Shown piece after piece: positions 24,711-33,498 of a stretch of 64,000 nucleotides of DNA. A program made the position numbers and the translations under genes. The stretch is from positions 124,001 to 188,000 of the forward strand of contig NZ_BMCN01000002.1 in NCBI RefSeq assembly GCF_014635205.1, read 5' to 3'. Every line of letters begins with the position of its first letter. Within the stretch, counting starts at the first letter, position 1. Source of the stretch: Jeotgalicoccus aerolatus. Lineage in GTDB: Bacteria; Bacillota; Bacilli; Staphylococcales; Salinicoccaceae. The notes beneath the pieces are model-generated. The model saw only the letters and a program-made list of their open reading frames with translations. It made no database searches and had not been told where the DNA came from.

Positions 24711-25127
24711 TAAGCATTTATCGACCGCTTGTGCTCTGTTCATGCGGTCGCAATCTGTTTATCATCCGCTTGTGCTCTGTTCATGCGGCCGCAATCTGTT
24801 TATCATCCGCTTGTGCCTCGTTCATGCGGCCGCAAACTGTTTATCGTCCGCTTGTGCCCCACTCATACGGCCGCAAGTTGATTATCGTCCGCTTGTGCCC
24901 CACTCATACGGCCGCAAGTTGATTATCGTCCGCTTGTGCCTCGTTCATGCGGTCGCAATCTGTTTATCATCCGCTTGTGCCTCGTTCATGCGGTCGCAAA
25001 CTGTTTATCATCCGCTTGTGCCTCGTTCATGCGGCCGCAAACTGTTTATCATCCGCTTGTGCCTCGTTCATGCGGTCGCAAACTGTTTATCATCCGCTTG
25101 TGCCCCACTCATGCGGCCGCAAGCAGC
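24711..25127. repeat. Array 2: 10 x 41-bp GC-rich tandem repeat
   Basis: TTGTGC recurs at exact 41-bp steps from 24729 to 25098, ten times with no indel. Module A (26 bp) is GCGGCCGCAA, five variable bases, TTATC, then a 6-bp end such as ATCCGC. It is the same type as in the array after gyrA and in the same strand orientation. The 15-bp module B here is TTGTGCCTCGTTCAT or a variant, which is the reverse complement of the ATGAGCGAGTCACAA type in array 1. Variants include TTGTGCCCCACTCAT paired with an A carrying GTTGA. The unit has no stop codon in any plus-strand frame, so long spurious ORFs appear. It lies between the purA terminator and the tRNA-Glu promoter. Confidence 0.95.
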
Positions 25128-25176
25128 TAATCTCCTCACCCCTCACCAAATTTTCCACAATCCCTCTAAAAAAGTG

Positions 25177-25206
25177 TTGTATTAAAAATTCCACTCATGT
25201 TATAAT
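25177..25206 (+). promoter_or_regulatory. tRNA-Glu/tRNA-Asp promoter
   Basis: TTGTAT (25177-25182) and TATAAT (25201-25206) are spaced 18 nt apart, 31 nt before tRNA-Glu. Confidence 0.75.
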
Positions 25207-25237
25207 AAATCTTGTGCAATTCACACATGATTACCAT

Positions 25238-25309
25238 GGCCCGTTGGTCAAGCGGTTAAGACACCGCCCTTTCACGGCGGTAACACGGGTTCGAGTCCCG
25301 TACGGGTCA
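25238..25309 (+). tRNA. tRNA-Glu (anticodon TTC)
   Basis: A full cloverleaf of 72 nt without encoded CCA. Acceptor arms are GGCCCGT and ACGGGTC. The anticodon stem CCGCC/GGCGG encloses CTTTCAC with anticodon TTC, and the T arm reads ACGGGTTCGAGTCCCGT. Confidence 0.95.
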
Positions 25310-25342
25310 CTTTTTTTAAAAATATACAATTGCATATAAACT

Positions 25343-25415
25343 GGTCCCGTGGTGTAGCGGTTAACATGCCTGCCTGTCACGCAGGAGATCGCGGGTTCGA
25401 TTCCCGTCGGGACCG
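25343..25415 (+). tRNA. tRNA-Asp (anticodon GTC)
   Basis: A full cloverleaf of 73 nt. Acceptor arms GGTCCCG and CGGGACC pair. The anticodon stem CCTGC/GCAGG encloses CTGTCAC with anticodon GTC, and the discriminator is G. It is co-transcribed with tRNA-Glu. Confidence 0.95.
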
Positions 25416-25422
25416 TCTGATT

Positions 25423-25457
25423 AAAGTCTCCAGCATTTATGCTGGCAGACTTTTTTA
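25423..25457 (+). terminator. Terminator after the tRNA pair
   Basis: AAAGTCT plus CCAGCAT pairs with ATGCTGG plus AGACTTT, followed by a T-rich tract. Confidence 0.85.
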
Positions 25458-25537
25458 TTTGTCTGAAAAGTGATACATTTAAAGATGGATAAGTTTACGT
25501 ACACAATAATGTATACCGGAAATGAGGGACATCTAAA

Positions 25538-26236
25538 ATGGCCAAGAAAATAGTTGTTGTTGATGATGAAAAACCAATTGCAGATATTCTTGAATTTAAC
25601 TTGCAAAAAGAAGGATACGAGGTACATTGCGCATACGACGGTAATGATGCATTGGAACTGATACTGGATATAGTGCCGGATCTTGTTCTATTGGATATTA
25701 TGCTGCCGGGCATCGATGGTATGGAAGTCTGCCGTGAAGTTCGGAAGAAACATGATATGCCGATTATAATGCTGACTGCCAAAGATTCCGAAATCGATAA
25801 AGTACTCGGTCTTGAACTGGGTGCAGATGATTACGTTACAAAACCTTTCTCAACACGTGAATTAATTGCGCGTGTGAAAGTGAATTTACGCCGTAATAAT
25901 ACGGTGACTGCAAAAGAAGAACCGGAAGATAAAAATATATATATTCGGGATATTACTGTTATCCCCGACTCTTATGCGATTAAAAAATTCGGTAAAGATA
26001 TCGATTTAACGCATCGTGAATTTGAACTGTTTTTATATCTTGCCAGACATAAATCACAGGTGATGACTCGTGAGCATCTGCTGGAAACAGTATGGGGCTA
26101 CGATTATTTTGGTGATGTGCGGACAGTGGACGTAACAGTGCGCCGTTTGAGAGAAAAAATTGAAGATGATCCGAGTCACCCGGAATATATTATGACACGC
26201 CGCGGTGTCGGCTACTACATTAAAGGTGATGACTAG
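25538..26236 (+). CDS. walR: Response regulator WalR
   Basis: Essential OmpR-family regulator of cell-wall metabolism, partner of WalK. The 232 residues have an N-terminal receiver domain with acidic residues at 9-10, the phospho-acceptor Asp53 in [10 protein letters not shown], and Lys in DDYVTKPF. The C-terminal winged helix has [15 protein letters not shown] and the typical end RGVGYYI. GAGGG precedes the start. walK begins directly after its stop codon. It is the first gene of the wal operon. Confidence 0.98.
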   Translation: MAKKIVVVDDEKPIADILEFNLQKEGYEVHCAYDGNDALELILDIVPDLVLLDIMLPGIDGMEVCREVRKKHDMPIIMLTAKDSEIDKVLGLELGADDYVTKPFSTRELIARVKVNLRRNNTVTAKEEPEDKNIYIRDITVIPDSYAIKKFGKDIDLTHREFELFLYLARHKSQVMTREHLLETVWGYDYFGDVRTVDVTVRRLREKIEDDPSHPEYIMTRRGVGYYIKGDD

Positions 26237-28087
26237 ATGAAGCAGTTTTTAAAAAATCTGCAATCTCTCCAATTTAAATTAGTCATGATTTACATGCTCC
26301 TGATTATTATCGGTATGCAGATTATTGGTTTGTATTTTACCAATAGCTTGGAGCGCGATCTGACAGGAAATTTTAAAAATAATATCGATTCTCAAGTCAC
26401 TTTAATCGATACTCGCATTAAAGAGATTTTCCAGGAATCGGGAGATGACCGCGAGCAGATGCATTCGGATATTCAAAGTCTGCTTGCGGATTACGGCAAT
26501 CGTCCGGAAATTGAAGAGATTCGTTATATTAATGCAGATAACATACTTGTCGGGACAAGCAGGATTTCTAATGAATCCCTCGTCGGCTCCCGAATCAATG
26601 AACCGATGACCCGGGATGCACTGCAATCCGGCATCGCCAACGACGAAATCTTTGTCAATGTGGACAAAGATAATCAGCGTGTCTGGATTTTAAACCAGCC
26701 GGTCGTCGTCAGTGATGAAGTCGCCGGTGTTATTTACGTTGAATCAAATGTTGAGAGTATCTATGCTCAGCTCGAAGCGATTAATAATACATTTATCATT
26801 GCGACCCTCTTCTCACTTGTCATTACGAGTATTCTCGGTATCTTTGTCGCGCGTACAATTACGAAGCCGATTACGGATATGAGAAACCAGGCCCTTTTAA
26901 TGTCCGAAGGGGATTATACATCCCGCGTACAAATATACAGCGATGATGAAATCGGCCAGCTTGCCGGCAGCTTTAATATACTGTCTAAAAAAGTTCAGGA
27001 AGCTCAGGCCAATACAGAAAGCGAGAAAAAACGTCTCGACTCCGTTATTACGCATATGTCCGACGGTATTATTGCCACGGACCGCAGAGGCCGCATCCGC
27101 ATCGTCAATGAAATGGCAGTCGGTATGCTGAACCTCCGTACGCAGTCTGATGATCTGCATGGTAAAAATATGCTGGACCTGCTCCGCCTCGGTGAAGAAC
27201 TGAATTTAGAAGATATTATCCAGGAAGCAAATGACAGTCATTTAATCTTTATCGACTCGGGAGATGACGTTACAACGCTCCGTGTAAACTTCTCGACAAT
27301 CGTTACAGATACCGGATTTATCAACGGTTATATTGCTGTACTGCATGACGTTACAGAACAGGAACGTATCGATGCAGAGCGCCGCGAATTCGTTGCGAAT
27401 GTATCTCATGAATTAAGAACGCCTCTGACGTCTATGAGAAGTTATATTGAAGCACTGCAGGACGGAGCATGGCAGGATGAAGAAATTGCGCCGAAATTCC
27501 TCAGTGTGACGCGTGATGAGACTGACCGCATGGGCCGTCTCGTCGAGGATCTGCTGCAGCTGTCTCGCATGGATAACGATGCAGAAGAAATACAAAAAGA
27601 AGTCGTCGATTTTAAATTGTTCATCAACCGCGTGATCGACCGTTTTGAAATGACACACAAAGATGAAGTTGTGTTTACACGCCACATACCGGATGCGCCC
27701 ATATTTACCGATATTTCAGTCGATAAGATGGGACAAGTGCTGGATAACGTACTGTCGAACGCGATTAAGTATCAGCACGGTGATCCTAAGCGTGTCGATA
27801 TTCATCTGAAACAAAATACACTTTACAATCGCATGACCATTCGCATTAAAGACTACGGTCTCGGAATTCCAAATAACAAAGTGGATCGCATTTTTGACAG
27901 ATTTTACCGTGTCGATAAAGGCCGCGCGCGCAAAATGGGCGGCACGGGTCTTGGTCTCGCGATTTCAAAAGAAATTATCGAGGCACATAACGGTAAAATA
28001 TGGGCGAACAGTGTAGAAAACGAAGGGACGACGGTCTTTATCAACTTACCTTGTGAAGTGATAGAGGAGGATGAGTGGGATGTATAA
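26237..28087 (+). CDS. walK: Sensor histidine kinase WalK
   Basis: Membrane sensor kinase that controls cell-wall hydrolase genes through WalR. The 616 residues have TM1 (about 14-33), an extracytoplasmic domain to about 185, TM2 (about 186-204), HAMP ([14 protein letters not shown]), a PAS domain (about 265-375), a HisKA domain with phospho-acceptor His391 in [13 protein letters not shown], and an ATPase domain with [18 protein letters not shown] and [13 protein letters not shown]. It starts immediately after walR and overlaps the walH start. Confidence 0.98.
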   Translation: MKQFLKNLQSLQFKLVMIYMLLIIIGMQIIGLYFTNSLERDLTGNFKNNIDSQVTLIDTRIKEIFQESGDDREQMHSDIQSLLADYGNRPEIEEIRYINADNILVGTSRISNESLVGSRINEPMTRDALQSGIANDEIFVNVDKDNQRVWILNQPVVVSDEVAGVIYVESNVESIYAQLEAINNTFIIATLFSLVITSILGIFVARTITKPITDMRNQALLMSEGDYTSRVQIYSDDEIGQLAGSFNILSKKVQEAQANTESEKKRLDSVITHMSDGIIATDRRGRIRIVNEMAVGMLNLRTQSDDLHGKNMLDLLRLGEELNLEDIIQEANDSHLIFIDSGDDVTTLRVNFSTIVTDTGFINGYIAVLHDVTEQERIDAERREFVANVSHELRTPLTSMRSYIEALQDGAWQDEEIAPKFLSVTRDETDRMGRLVEDLLQLSRMDNDAEEIQKEVVDFKLFINRVIDRFEMTHKDEVVFTRHIPDAPIFTDISVDKMGQVLDNVLSNAIKYQHGDPKRVDIHLKQNTLYNRMTIRIKDYGLGIPNNKVDRIFDRFYRVDKGRARKMGGTGLGLAISKEIIEAHNGKIWANSVENEGTTVFINLPCEVIEEDEWDV

Positions 28088-29396
28088 AGAATGGCTGAAA
28101 TCCATCCTGTTAATCGTGCTCGTCGCCTCCAGTGCGGTGCTGACTTACCTGGTCTGGAGCTACGAACCGGAGTTTTCTCAAATCGATACGTCACTTGAAG
28201 GGACGACGAATATCAGTCAGGGTGAGCGGGTCACTTTCGAAAAAGTGATGAGCACCTACCAGCTCGTCTGGATTCAGGGTGAAAACAACACGAGAGGCAC
28301 GACAGACCCTAGAGCCTTAATTGGTATCAGAGAACATCTCGACGGCTCTAACGTAACGAGTATGAACGTTTATAACAGTATTAACCGTTTAAACGTCAGA
28401 GGTGAGGAATCAGGCGAAGAAGAATTTCTGCTGATCGATTACTACTCCGGCCTGCCGTCTAAATCTCTGTTTCAAATGCTTGGTCTCGCCTATGATACGA
28501 CCTTGCCTGCCTTTGAATTTGACCGGATAGTCGTGGATATGAAAGAAGGTCACGTCGTCTTTAATTTACTGGATGAAGACCGCTCGAGAGTCGCCGTCGT
28601 GGAGACGGATATTGATGCCGGCTTTTTACAAGGTTTAGTTGAAGATTACAGCGATACGTTCGAAGCCTATACACCGATTATTACTAATCAGAGAACATCG
28701 AATAATATGACGGCGATATACGGACCATCATCACCCGGAACTGTTAATACTGAACGATTTATGATTAACCAGATGAATACTGATGTAATGAACCGGATTT
28801 TATTCTCAGATCCACCGGCGGCCAGCCCGTCATCAGATGAAGTATCGATTTACGAAGATGAAAACCAAATCGCGACATATAATAACTCTACTTATGAGTA
28901 CAGTTATACTAATTTAAATGAGTCATCCGCTTCTAGCGGCAGAAATCACCAGACCCTGCAGGATATATATTTCTTCCTGAATTCGCATAATGGCCTGTCG
29001 CAAAATAACGTGCTGTTTGATTATAACGGCAATGAAAATGCAGCGACTTTCCGGTCTACATTAAATGGACGCGTCGTGTTCAGTGAAAATCTCAGTACGT
29101 CGATTACTGTTAAGTACGGCGAAAACTCAGTCTACGAATATACGCGCCCGCTGATTCGTACCAATGCGAAAGTATCGGATGAAGAAGAAGTCGAACTGCT
29201 CGATATCGAAAATGTGCGCTATCAAATTGCACTGCACGATAACTTTGATCTGCAGAAAGTATCTAAAATCGTTCTCGGATACGATATGACTTTTGCAGAC
29301 GATGAAACGGATTTGGAGTTTATCGATTATACACCGCAGTGGTACGTTAAATACGACGGTGCCTGGATGAAATTCAATGAAGGAGGGCTGTCCTGA
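28080..29396 (+). CDS. walH: WalK regulatory protein WalH (YycH)
   Basis: A 438-residue protein with one N-terminal membrane anchor ([20 protein letters not shown]) and a large external domain; it modulates WalK together with WalI. Low sequence conservation is normal for the family, and identification rests on its place between walK and walI plus topology. AGAGGAGG at 28063-28070 touches an ATG at 28071 but is well spaced from the ATG at 28080, so 28080 is chosen. It overlaps walK by 8 nt and walI by 1 nt. Confidence 0.9.
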   Translation: MYKEWLKSILLIVLVASSAVLTYLVWSYEPEFSQIDTSLEGTTNISQGERVTFEKVMSTYQLVWIQGENNTRGTTDPRALIGIREHLDGSNVTSMNVYNSINRLNVRGEESGEEEFLLIDYYSGLPSKSLFQMLGLAYDTTLPAFEFDRIVVDMKEGHVVFNLLDEDRSRVAVVETDIDAGFLQGLVEDYSDTFEAYTPIITNQRTSNNMTAIYGPSSPGTVNTERFMINQMNTDVMNRILFSDPPAASPSSDEVSIYEDENQIATYNNSTYEYSYTNLNESSASSGRNHQTLQDIYFFLNSHNGLSQNNVLFDYNGNENAATFRSTLNGRVVFSENLSTSITVKYGENSVYEYTRPLIRTNAKVSDEEEVELLDIENVRYQIALHDNFDLQKVSKIVLGYDMTFADDETDLEFIDYTPQWYVKYDGAWMKFNEGGLS

Positions 29397-30133
29397 TGGA
29401 TTGGAAATTAACAAAATCCCTGTTTGTTGCAGCCTTTCTGCTGATGAATTTCGTCCTGATTTATATTTTGTATAACGAATCAAACGATGAAGTCAGAGAA
29501 CTGTCGGAATCGACCAATGCACTGTCGGAAACGAATATCGATACGAGCGCACTCGAATCATTTGAAACCGTGCAGATGCAAATTATCGTCGGTGAACCCG
29601 CCGCATTGGAAGATGAAGCAGATACGTCAGATGAAGAAACAGAACTGACCGTGCCTATAGAAGATGGTGTCACCTTTGCACCGGAAGGATTAAATACTTA
29701 TAAAAACAATTCGATTTACAGAGGCGAAGAATACCATTATGATGAAGTAATGAGTGATCCGGAAACGCTGATTTTTAACCAGCATTATGAAGACTATCCA
29801 ATCTTCAGCCATGAAGCAGCCCGTCTGTACTTCAGTGAAGAATCAGCGAGCATGACTCAGGGTTATGTTGAAAACATCGAAGCAAGTGACTATTCAGTTG
29901 AACAAAATGTGCGTCATCCTAAAGTTATCGTGGAAGAACTTTATCTGCAGGAAAATATTACAGAAGACGCCGTTATCAACAGCGCAACACTCGGCTATTA
30001 CATCATTCTGGAAGAAGAAGATCAGATTATGATGCGCCCGAAATGGCAATTTGAAATTACTGACGAAAACGTCGAACGTATACTGTACGTCGATGCGATC
30101 AGTCAGACAGAAGATATTATTGAAAGAGAGTGA
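29396..30133 (+). CDS. walI: WalK regulatory protein WalI (YycI)
   Basis: A 245-residue protein with a single N-terminal membrane helix (LFVAAFLLMNFVLIYIL) and an acidic external domain. It works with WalH on the WalK sensor. The N-terminus [19 protein letters not shown] is typical of YycI. It starts on the last base of the walH stop (TGATGG), with GGAGGG upstream, and ends at the start of walJ. Identification combines N-terminal similarity and operon order. Confidence 0.92.
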   Translation: MDWKLTKSLFVAAFLLMNFVLIYILYNESNDEVRELSESTNALSETNIDTSALESFETVQMQIIVGEPAALEDEADTSDEETELTVPIEDGVTFAPEGLNTYKNNSIYRGEEYHYDEVMSDPETLIFNQHYEDYPIFSHEAARLYFSEESASMTQGYVENIEASDYSVEQNVRHPKVIVEELYLQENITEDAVINSATLGYYIILEEEDQIMMRPKWQFEITDENVERILYVDAISQTEDIIERE

Positions 30134-30138
30134 AAGAA

Positions 30139-30927
30139 ATGAAGATGAGCGTATTAGCAAGCGGCTCAACAGGCAACAGTACATTCATTGAAACGGATAA
30201 GGGAAGTGTACTTGTAGACGTTGGACTGTCATGTAAAAAAACTGATGAAACGCTCAATCAAATAGGTAAATCACTCCAGGATATCAATGCTATATTCATT
30301 ACACATGAACATGTAGACCATATTAAAGGCTTAAAAGTGATTGCAAAGAAATACGATATACCTATATATGCCAATGCGAAAACATGGGAAGCCATTGAGC
30401 GTAAAGATATCATCATTAATTCAGCGCAGAAATTCCATTTCAACCCGCTGGAAGAACAAGATATACTTGGCATGAACGTTCAGTCATTCAACGTATCGCA
30501 CGATGCGATTGATCCGCAGTTTTATACATTTTCACAAAACGATAAAAAAATATCACTGATTACGGATACAGGTTATGTTTCCGACACGATGAAAGGTATC
30601 ATTAAAGAAAGTGACGTCTTTCTGTTTGAATCAAACCACGATGTGGATATGCTCAGAATGGGCCGTTATCCCTGGAATACAAAACAGCGTATTCTGTCAG
30701 ACGTCGGTCACGTATCAAACGAAGACGCTGCACACGCGATGAAAGACGTTATTACTAACAATACAAAACGCATTTATTTAGGCCACCTGAGTCTGGATAA
30801 TAACATTAAAGAACTCGCGAGAATGAGTGTGGAACAGATTTTGAATCAGTACGATATCGATACGCACAGCGATATAATGATATGCGATACAGATAAGGCC
30901 GTGCCGACCGAAATTTATCAAGTATAA
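30139..30927 (+). CDS. walJ: MBL-fold hydrolase WalJ (YycJ)
   Basis: Cytoplasmic metallo-beta-lactamase-fold protein of 262 residues, proposed exonuclease, last gene of the wal operon. The metal-binding motif THEHVDHIKG is clear, preceded by MSVLASGSTGNSTFIE. Later ligands are likely in LITDTGYVSD and YLGHLS. A GTG at 30130 is in frame, but GAGAG at 30126-30130 better serves the ATG at 30139. A strong terminator follows. Confidence 0.95.
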   Translation: MKMSVLASGSTGNSTFIETDKGSVLVDVGLSCKKTDETLNQIGKSLQDINAIFITHEHVDHIKGLKVIAKKYDIPIYANAKTWEAIERKDIIINSAQKFHFNPLEEQDILGMNVQSFNVSHDAIDPQFYTFSQNDKKISLITDTGYVSDTMKGIIKESDVFLFESNHDVDMLRMGRYPWNTKQRILSDVGHVSNEDAAHAMKDVITNNTKRIYLGHLSLDNNIKELARMSVEQILNQYDIDTHSDIMICDTDKAVPTEIYQV

Positions 30928-30932
30928 TAATT

Positions 30933-30973
30933 AGACCAAATTGTGAGAAAAACGGCGCAATTTGGTCTTTTTT
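30933..30973 (+). terminator. Terminator of the wal operon
   Basis: AGACCAAATTG pairs with CAATTTGGTCT and is followed by a T run. Confidence 0.88.
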
Positions 30974-30989
30974 AATGGCTGTTAACAAG

Positions 30990-31196
30990 TTGTCCACAGG
31001 AATGGTGATAAACTGTGGGAAAGTTAGAGAAAAACGTGGATAAGTATGTTGAAACATGGAAAATACATAAAATATGCAGTAGTAAACCCAAAAAAAGTGC
31101 GTAATCATGGGGGTTATGGTAGAAAAGTTATCAACAGCCTGTGGATAACCCGTGTATAACTTATAAAATTGCATGATATATACGAAATTGTCCACA
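30990..31196. other. DnaA-box cluster between walJ and rlmH
   Basis: Five DnaA-box-like 9-mers fall in 207 bp: TTGTCCACA at 30990-30998 and 31188-31196, CGTGGATAA at 31035-31043, TTATCAACA at 31128-31136, and an exact TGTGGATAA at 31140-31148. The last TTGTCCACA lies just before a TATAAT at 31203-31208 that may be the rlmH -10. About 30 kb from oriC, this could titrate DnaA or regulate rlmH. Confidence 0.65.
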
Positions 31197-31242
31197 GTTA
31201 TGTATAATTGAAAAAAAGACTTAATAAATGGGTGTGGAATAA

Positions 31243-31722
31243 ATGAAACTGACAGTAATCACTGTGGGAAAATTGAAGGAAAAATATTGGCTGGATGCTG
31301 TAAAAGAGTATCAGAAAAGAATTAGTAAATATGCAAAAATAGAGCTGATTGAAGTTGCGGATGAGAAAGAGCCGAATAATGCGAGCGAGAAAGATTTAGA
31401 GCAGATAAAAGATAAAGAAGCTGAGAGAATTTTATCGAAAATAAAAGACACACAGCATGTCGTAACGATGGAAATTAACGGTAAGGAATATACGAGTGAG
31501 AAACTGGCGAATGAATACCAGCGGTGGATGAATATCGGTAAAAGTGATGTAGTATTCGTGATCGGCGGGAGCAATGGGATTGGCGACACTGTGAAAAAAA
31601 GAAGCAATCAGGAAATCAGTTTCGGTGCCCTCACCTACCCGCACCAAATGATGAAAGTGATGCTGCTTGAGCAGCTGTTCAGGGTGAATAAGATATTGAG
31701 GAATGAAGCGTATCATAAATGA
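31243..31722 (+). CDS. rlmH: 23S rRNA pseudouridine methyltransferase RlmH (OrfX)
   Basis: SPOUT-class methyltransferase that N3-methylates pseudouridine 1915 of 23S rRNA. The 159 residues match the family. MKLTVITVGKLKEKYW at the start and VVFVIGGSNGIGDTV in the C-terminal knot are diagnostic. The gene end (LRNEAYHK) encodes the SCC attachment core. It is the classical insertion point of SCC elements in Staphylococcaceae. Confidence 0.98.
   Translation: MKLTVITVGKLKEKYWLDAVKEYQKRISKYAKIELIEVADEKEPNNASEKDLEQIKDKEAERILSKIKDTQHVVTMEINGKEYTSEKLANEYQRWMNIGKSDVVFVIGGSNGIGDTVKKRSNQEISFGALTYPHQMMKVMLLEQLFRVNKILRNEAYHK
31705..31722 (+). other. SCC attachment site at the 3' end of rlmH
   Basis: GAAGCGTATCATAAATGA spans the last codons and stop of rlmH and continues with TGCGG. 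This matches the known SCC core GAAGC(A/G)TATCA(T/C)AAATGA used by Ccr recombinases. A related copy lies at 33471. Confidence 0.9.
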
Positions 31723-31848
31723 TGCGGTTTTCAAGTACTTTTAAGTAAGGTAATCTGAAATGTCTTATCGTTAATAATGTTATAAGGAATTATGGTAATT
31801 TAATCAAAAAGTAATGAGAAGATTACCAATCGAAAAAGCAGAAAAAGA

Positions 31849-31878
31849 GAGGTTGTCAGTAGTTCCAACCTCTCTTCT
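31849..31878. terminator. Hairpin terminator between rlmH and the first cassette gene
   Basis: AGAGAGGTTG pairs with CCAACCTCTCT around a 9-nt loop. It lies between convergent genes and can serve either side. Confidence 0.65.
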
Positions 31879-31946
31879 AAACATATACAATTTTAGAAGT
31901 GAAAAAATCAGTGTATTAATTGATAATTCATTTGATTTTATACAAT

Positions 31947-32246
31947 TTATTTTGTAATACTCTTGAATTTCACATAGAAATATATCAATTCCAAAAATAA
32001 AAGAATGATTGCTATAAGTGTTAAAAAATAGCTGAACGAAAAAGAAACATATAAGACAAATAATGTAAAAGAAACTACTATCGATATTTTATAAAATAGT
32101 TTAGCAATTATCGGCCATGTTTCTTTAGGAATATCAGAAGTGTCTATAGATGCGATTATATTCAAATTATTAGTTTTGTAAACATATAAACCGAAAGAAT
32201 ACATAACAAGTGATATAACGGCGCCTATAATTATATCTATATACAT
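31947..32246 (-). CDS. Small membrane protein of unknown function
   Basis: A 99-residue protein with three hydrophobic segments: IIIGAVISLVMYSFGLYVY, ISIVVSFTLFVLYVSFSF and FLTLIAIILLFLELIYFYV. Between the first two lies a polar stretch with DTSDIPKETWPIIAKLFYK, loosely like DUF3784-type membrane proteins, but the match is weak. Its start overlaps the stop of the upstream 102-residue gene by one base, so the two are translationally coupled. It lies inside the SCC-like interval next to rlmH. Function not known. Confidence 0.6.
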   Translation of the reverse strand: MYIDIIIGAVISLVMYSFGLYVYKTNNLNIIASIDTSDIPKETWPIIAKLFYKISIVVSFTLFVLYVSFSFSYFLTLIAIILLFLELIYFYVKFKSITK

Positions 32247-32554
32247 TAATTCTCACCAAGGCGTAAAAAAATGGCTGTAAATTTTACATTGTTCTTCACT
32301 AATAGTATCGGGAGTGCACTGGTATATCTATGTATAACTCGATGTAAGAAATCGCTACTACTCAGTGTATTATGGGTTTCTTTTAAGTCCGTATATTGTA
32401 ATACTCTCTTATTGGACGTAACTAATATTGTGTTATCAAATTCTACAGTTTCAACAAGGTCAAAGTAATCTACTATAAAACTTGCTGCTTCAGTGATGTT
32501 AAGGTACTCAAGAAAATTTTTATATGGATGAGTTTCATGATATTTAAAATGCAT
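32246..32554 (-). CDS. Hypothetical protein, coupled to a small membrane protein
   Basis: A 102-residue soluble-looking protein starting MHFKYHETHPYKNFLEYLN, with no signal or membrane segment and no motif I recognise. A moderate AAGGAG-like site (GGAGTAAACCGTT on the minus strand) precedes the ATG. It overlaps the following 99-residue membrane protein gene by one base, so they probably act together. AT-rich codon use and location in the SCC-like interval suggest transfer. Confidence 0.55.
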   Translation of the reverse strand: MHFKYHETHPYKNFLEYLNITEAASFIVDYFDLVETVEFDNTILVTSNKRVLQYTDLKETHNTLSSSDFLHRVIHRYTSALPILLVKNNVKFTAIFLRLGEN

Positions 32555-32693
32555 AACGGTTTACTCCTTTATATACTTTTGAGTCTTTTTTTATAATACA
32601 TACTTGAAATACAGAATGCTATACTTATTCTGTAATGCGTAGTTAAAGTGAAGAAATCGTCTAACTATAATATGAAGGAATTGATAAAGAATA

Positions 32694-33425
32694 ATGATTG
32701 GTGGATGTTTTACAGTGTTGGAATACATGATGACGTTATCAGAACACATAACTTTTGGTGGTGTTTCAGAATGGGAGCTTTCCAGTTTCGACTGGTCTAT
32801 AATTGCGGCATTTTTTTCTGCAGTAGCAGCTTTAGGCTCGCTATTTATTGCGATATCACAATTTAATTATTTAAAAAATAAAGAATCTGCGATTTTAGGA
32901 CTCAGCTCTAGATTTGAAGAAATATCATTGAATTATGATTCTACCCAATTTGAAGAAATAATAGAATCACATTACTTCGTTCTTCAAAATTTATCAGTAT
33001 TACAAATTAATCTAGTCGAATTAGAATTGGGACAAGACCTAAACAAAAATAAAAAAAAGTTTTTTCAAGATGCAGATGACAATCCTGCTTTTATAACATT
33101 AGGATTTCCTATGCAACCTGTAATAAAGAATTTCCAAGAATATTTCACATCTAAATTAAAATTTAACTACATTAGATCGGATGAAGTTATAAAAGTAGAG
33201 TTACCCTCGTTCATATTAAAAGAATTTATACATGCTTCATATAAAATGAGAGACGGAAAACCATTTTCATATAATAACTATTTAATAATTAAAGTGAAAT
33301 ATTTTGATAAAGCAAAATCTAAATTTCAGTATCAAATTACTAAGATGCCATACGAAATAAAATTTATGGGGGCTAGGGCTGTGCTGCATTTCAATATTGA
33401 ACCGGCAGTTATAAAATTAGATTGA
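32694..33425 (+). CDS. Hypothetical membrane-anchored protein
   Basis: A protein of up to 243 residues with one hydrophobic segment near 34-55 (IIAAFFSAVAALGSLFIAIS) followed by QFNYLKNKESAILGL and a cytoplasmic Lys/Glu-rich region without recognisable motifs. This one-helix-plus-cytosolic-domain layout is common among uncharacterised accessory proteins. The start is uncertain: ATG 32694 has no close ribosome site, and ATG 32724 (MMTLSEHITF) is an alternative. It is divergent from the two small genes on its left and ends 46 nt before the second SCC-like repeat. Confidence 0.6.
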   Translation: MIGGCFTVLEYMMTLSEHITFGGVSEWELSSFDWSIIAAFFSAVAALGSLFIAISQFNYLKNKESAILGLSSRFEEISLNYDSTQFEEIIESHYFVLQNLSVLQINLVELELGQDLNKNKKKFFQDADDNPAFITLGFPMQPVIKNFQEYFTSKLKFNYIRSDEVIKVELPSFILKEFIHASYKMRDGKPFSYNNYLIIKVKYFDKAKSKFQYQITKMPYEIKFMGARAVLHFNIEPAVIKLD

Positions 33426-33470
33426 TTATTAAGGTAGTAAAGTAAAATTCGCACCATAAACTGATACGTT

Positions 33471-33488
33471 GAAGCATATCACAAGTAG
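33471..33488 (+). other. Second SCC-like direct repeat
   Basis: GAAGCATATCACAAGTAG followed by TGCG aligns with the rlmH core GAAGCGTATCATAAATGA-TGCG at most positions and resembles right-end SCC repeats. Same orientation, 1,766 bp apart. Confidence 0.7.
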
Positions 33489-33498
33489 TGCGTGTTAA

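Larger units (their letters stand above)
31723..33488. mobile_element. SCC-like interval bounded by att repeats, no ccr genes
   Basis: The interval between the rlmH att core (31705-31722) and a second copy, GAAGCATATCACAAGTAG (33471-33488), is 1.75 kb. It carries three genes I do not recognise: two small minus-strand ones and one plus-strand gene. It is visibly more AT-rich than the flanking core. No ccr recombinase gene is present, so it would be a remnant or a non-autonomous cassette. Confidence 0.65.

Noticed and set aside
24682-25339. Long plus-strand ORFs through array 2 (up to 167 codons, several frames)
   Set aside because: They arise because the 41-bp unit has no stop codon in any plus frame. 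The peptides repeat with a 41-residue period, have no ribosome sites, and one runs into tRNA-Glu.
32648-32866. Alternative ORF overlapping the 243-residue hypothetical gene
   Set aside because: Shorter, Trp/Phe/Cys-rich and out of frame with the longer gene that has a coherent membrane helix and charged domain.
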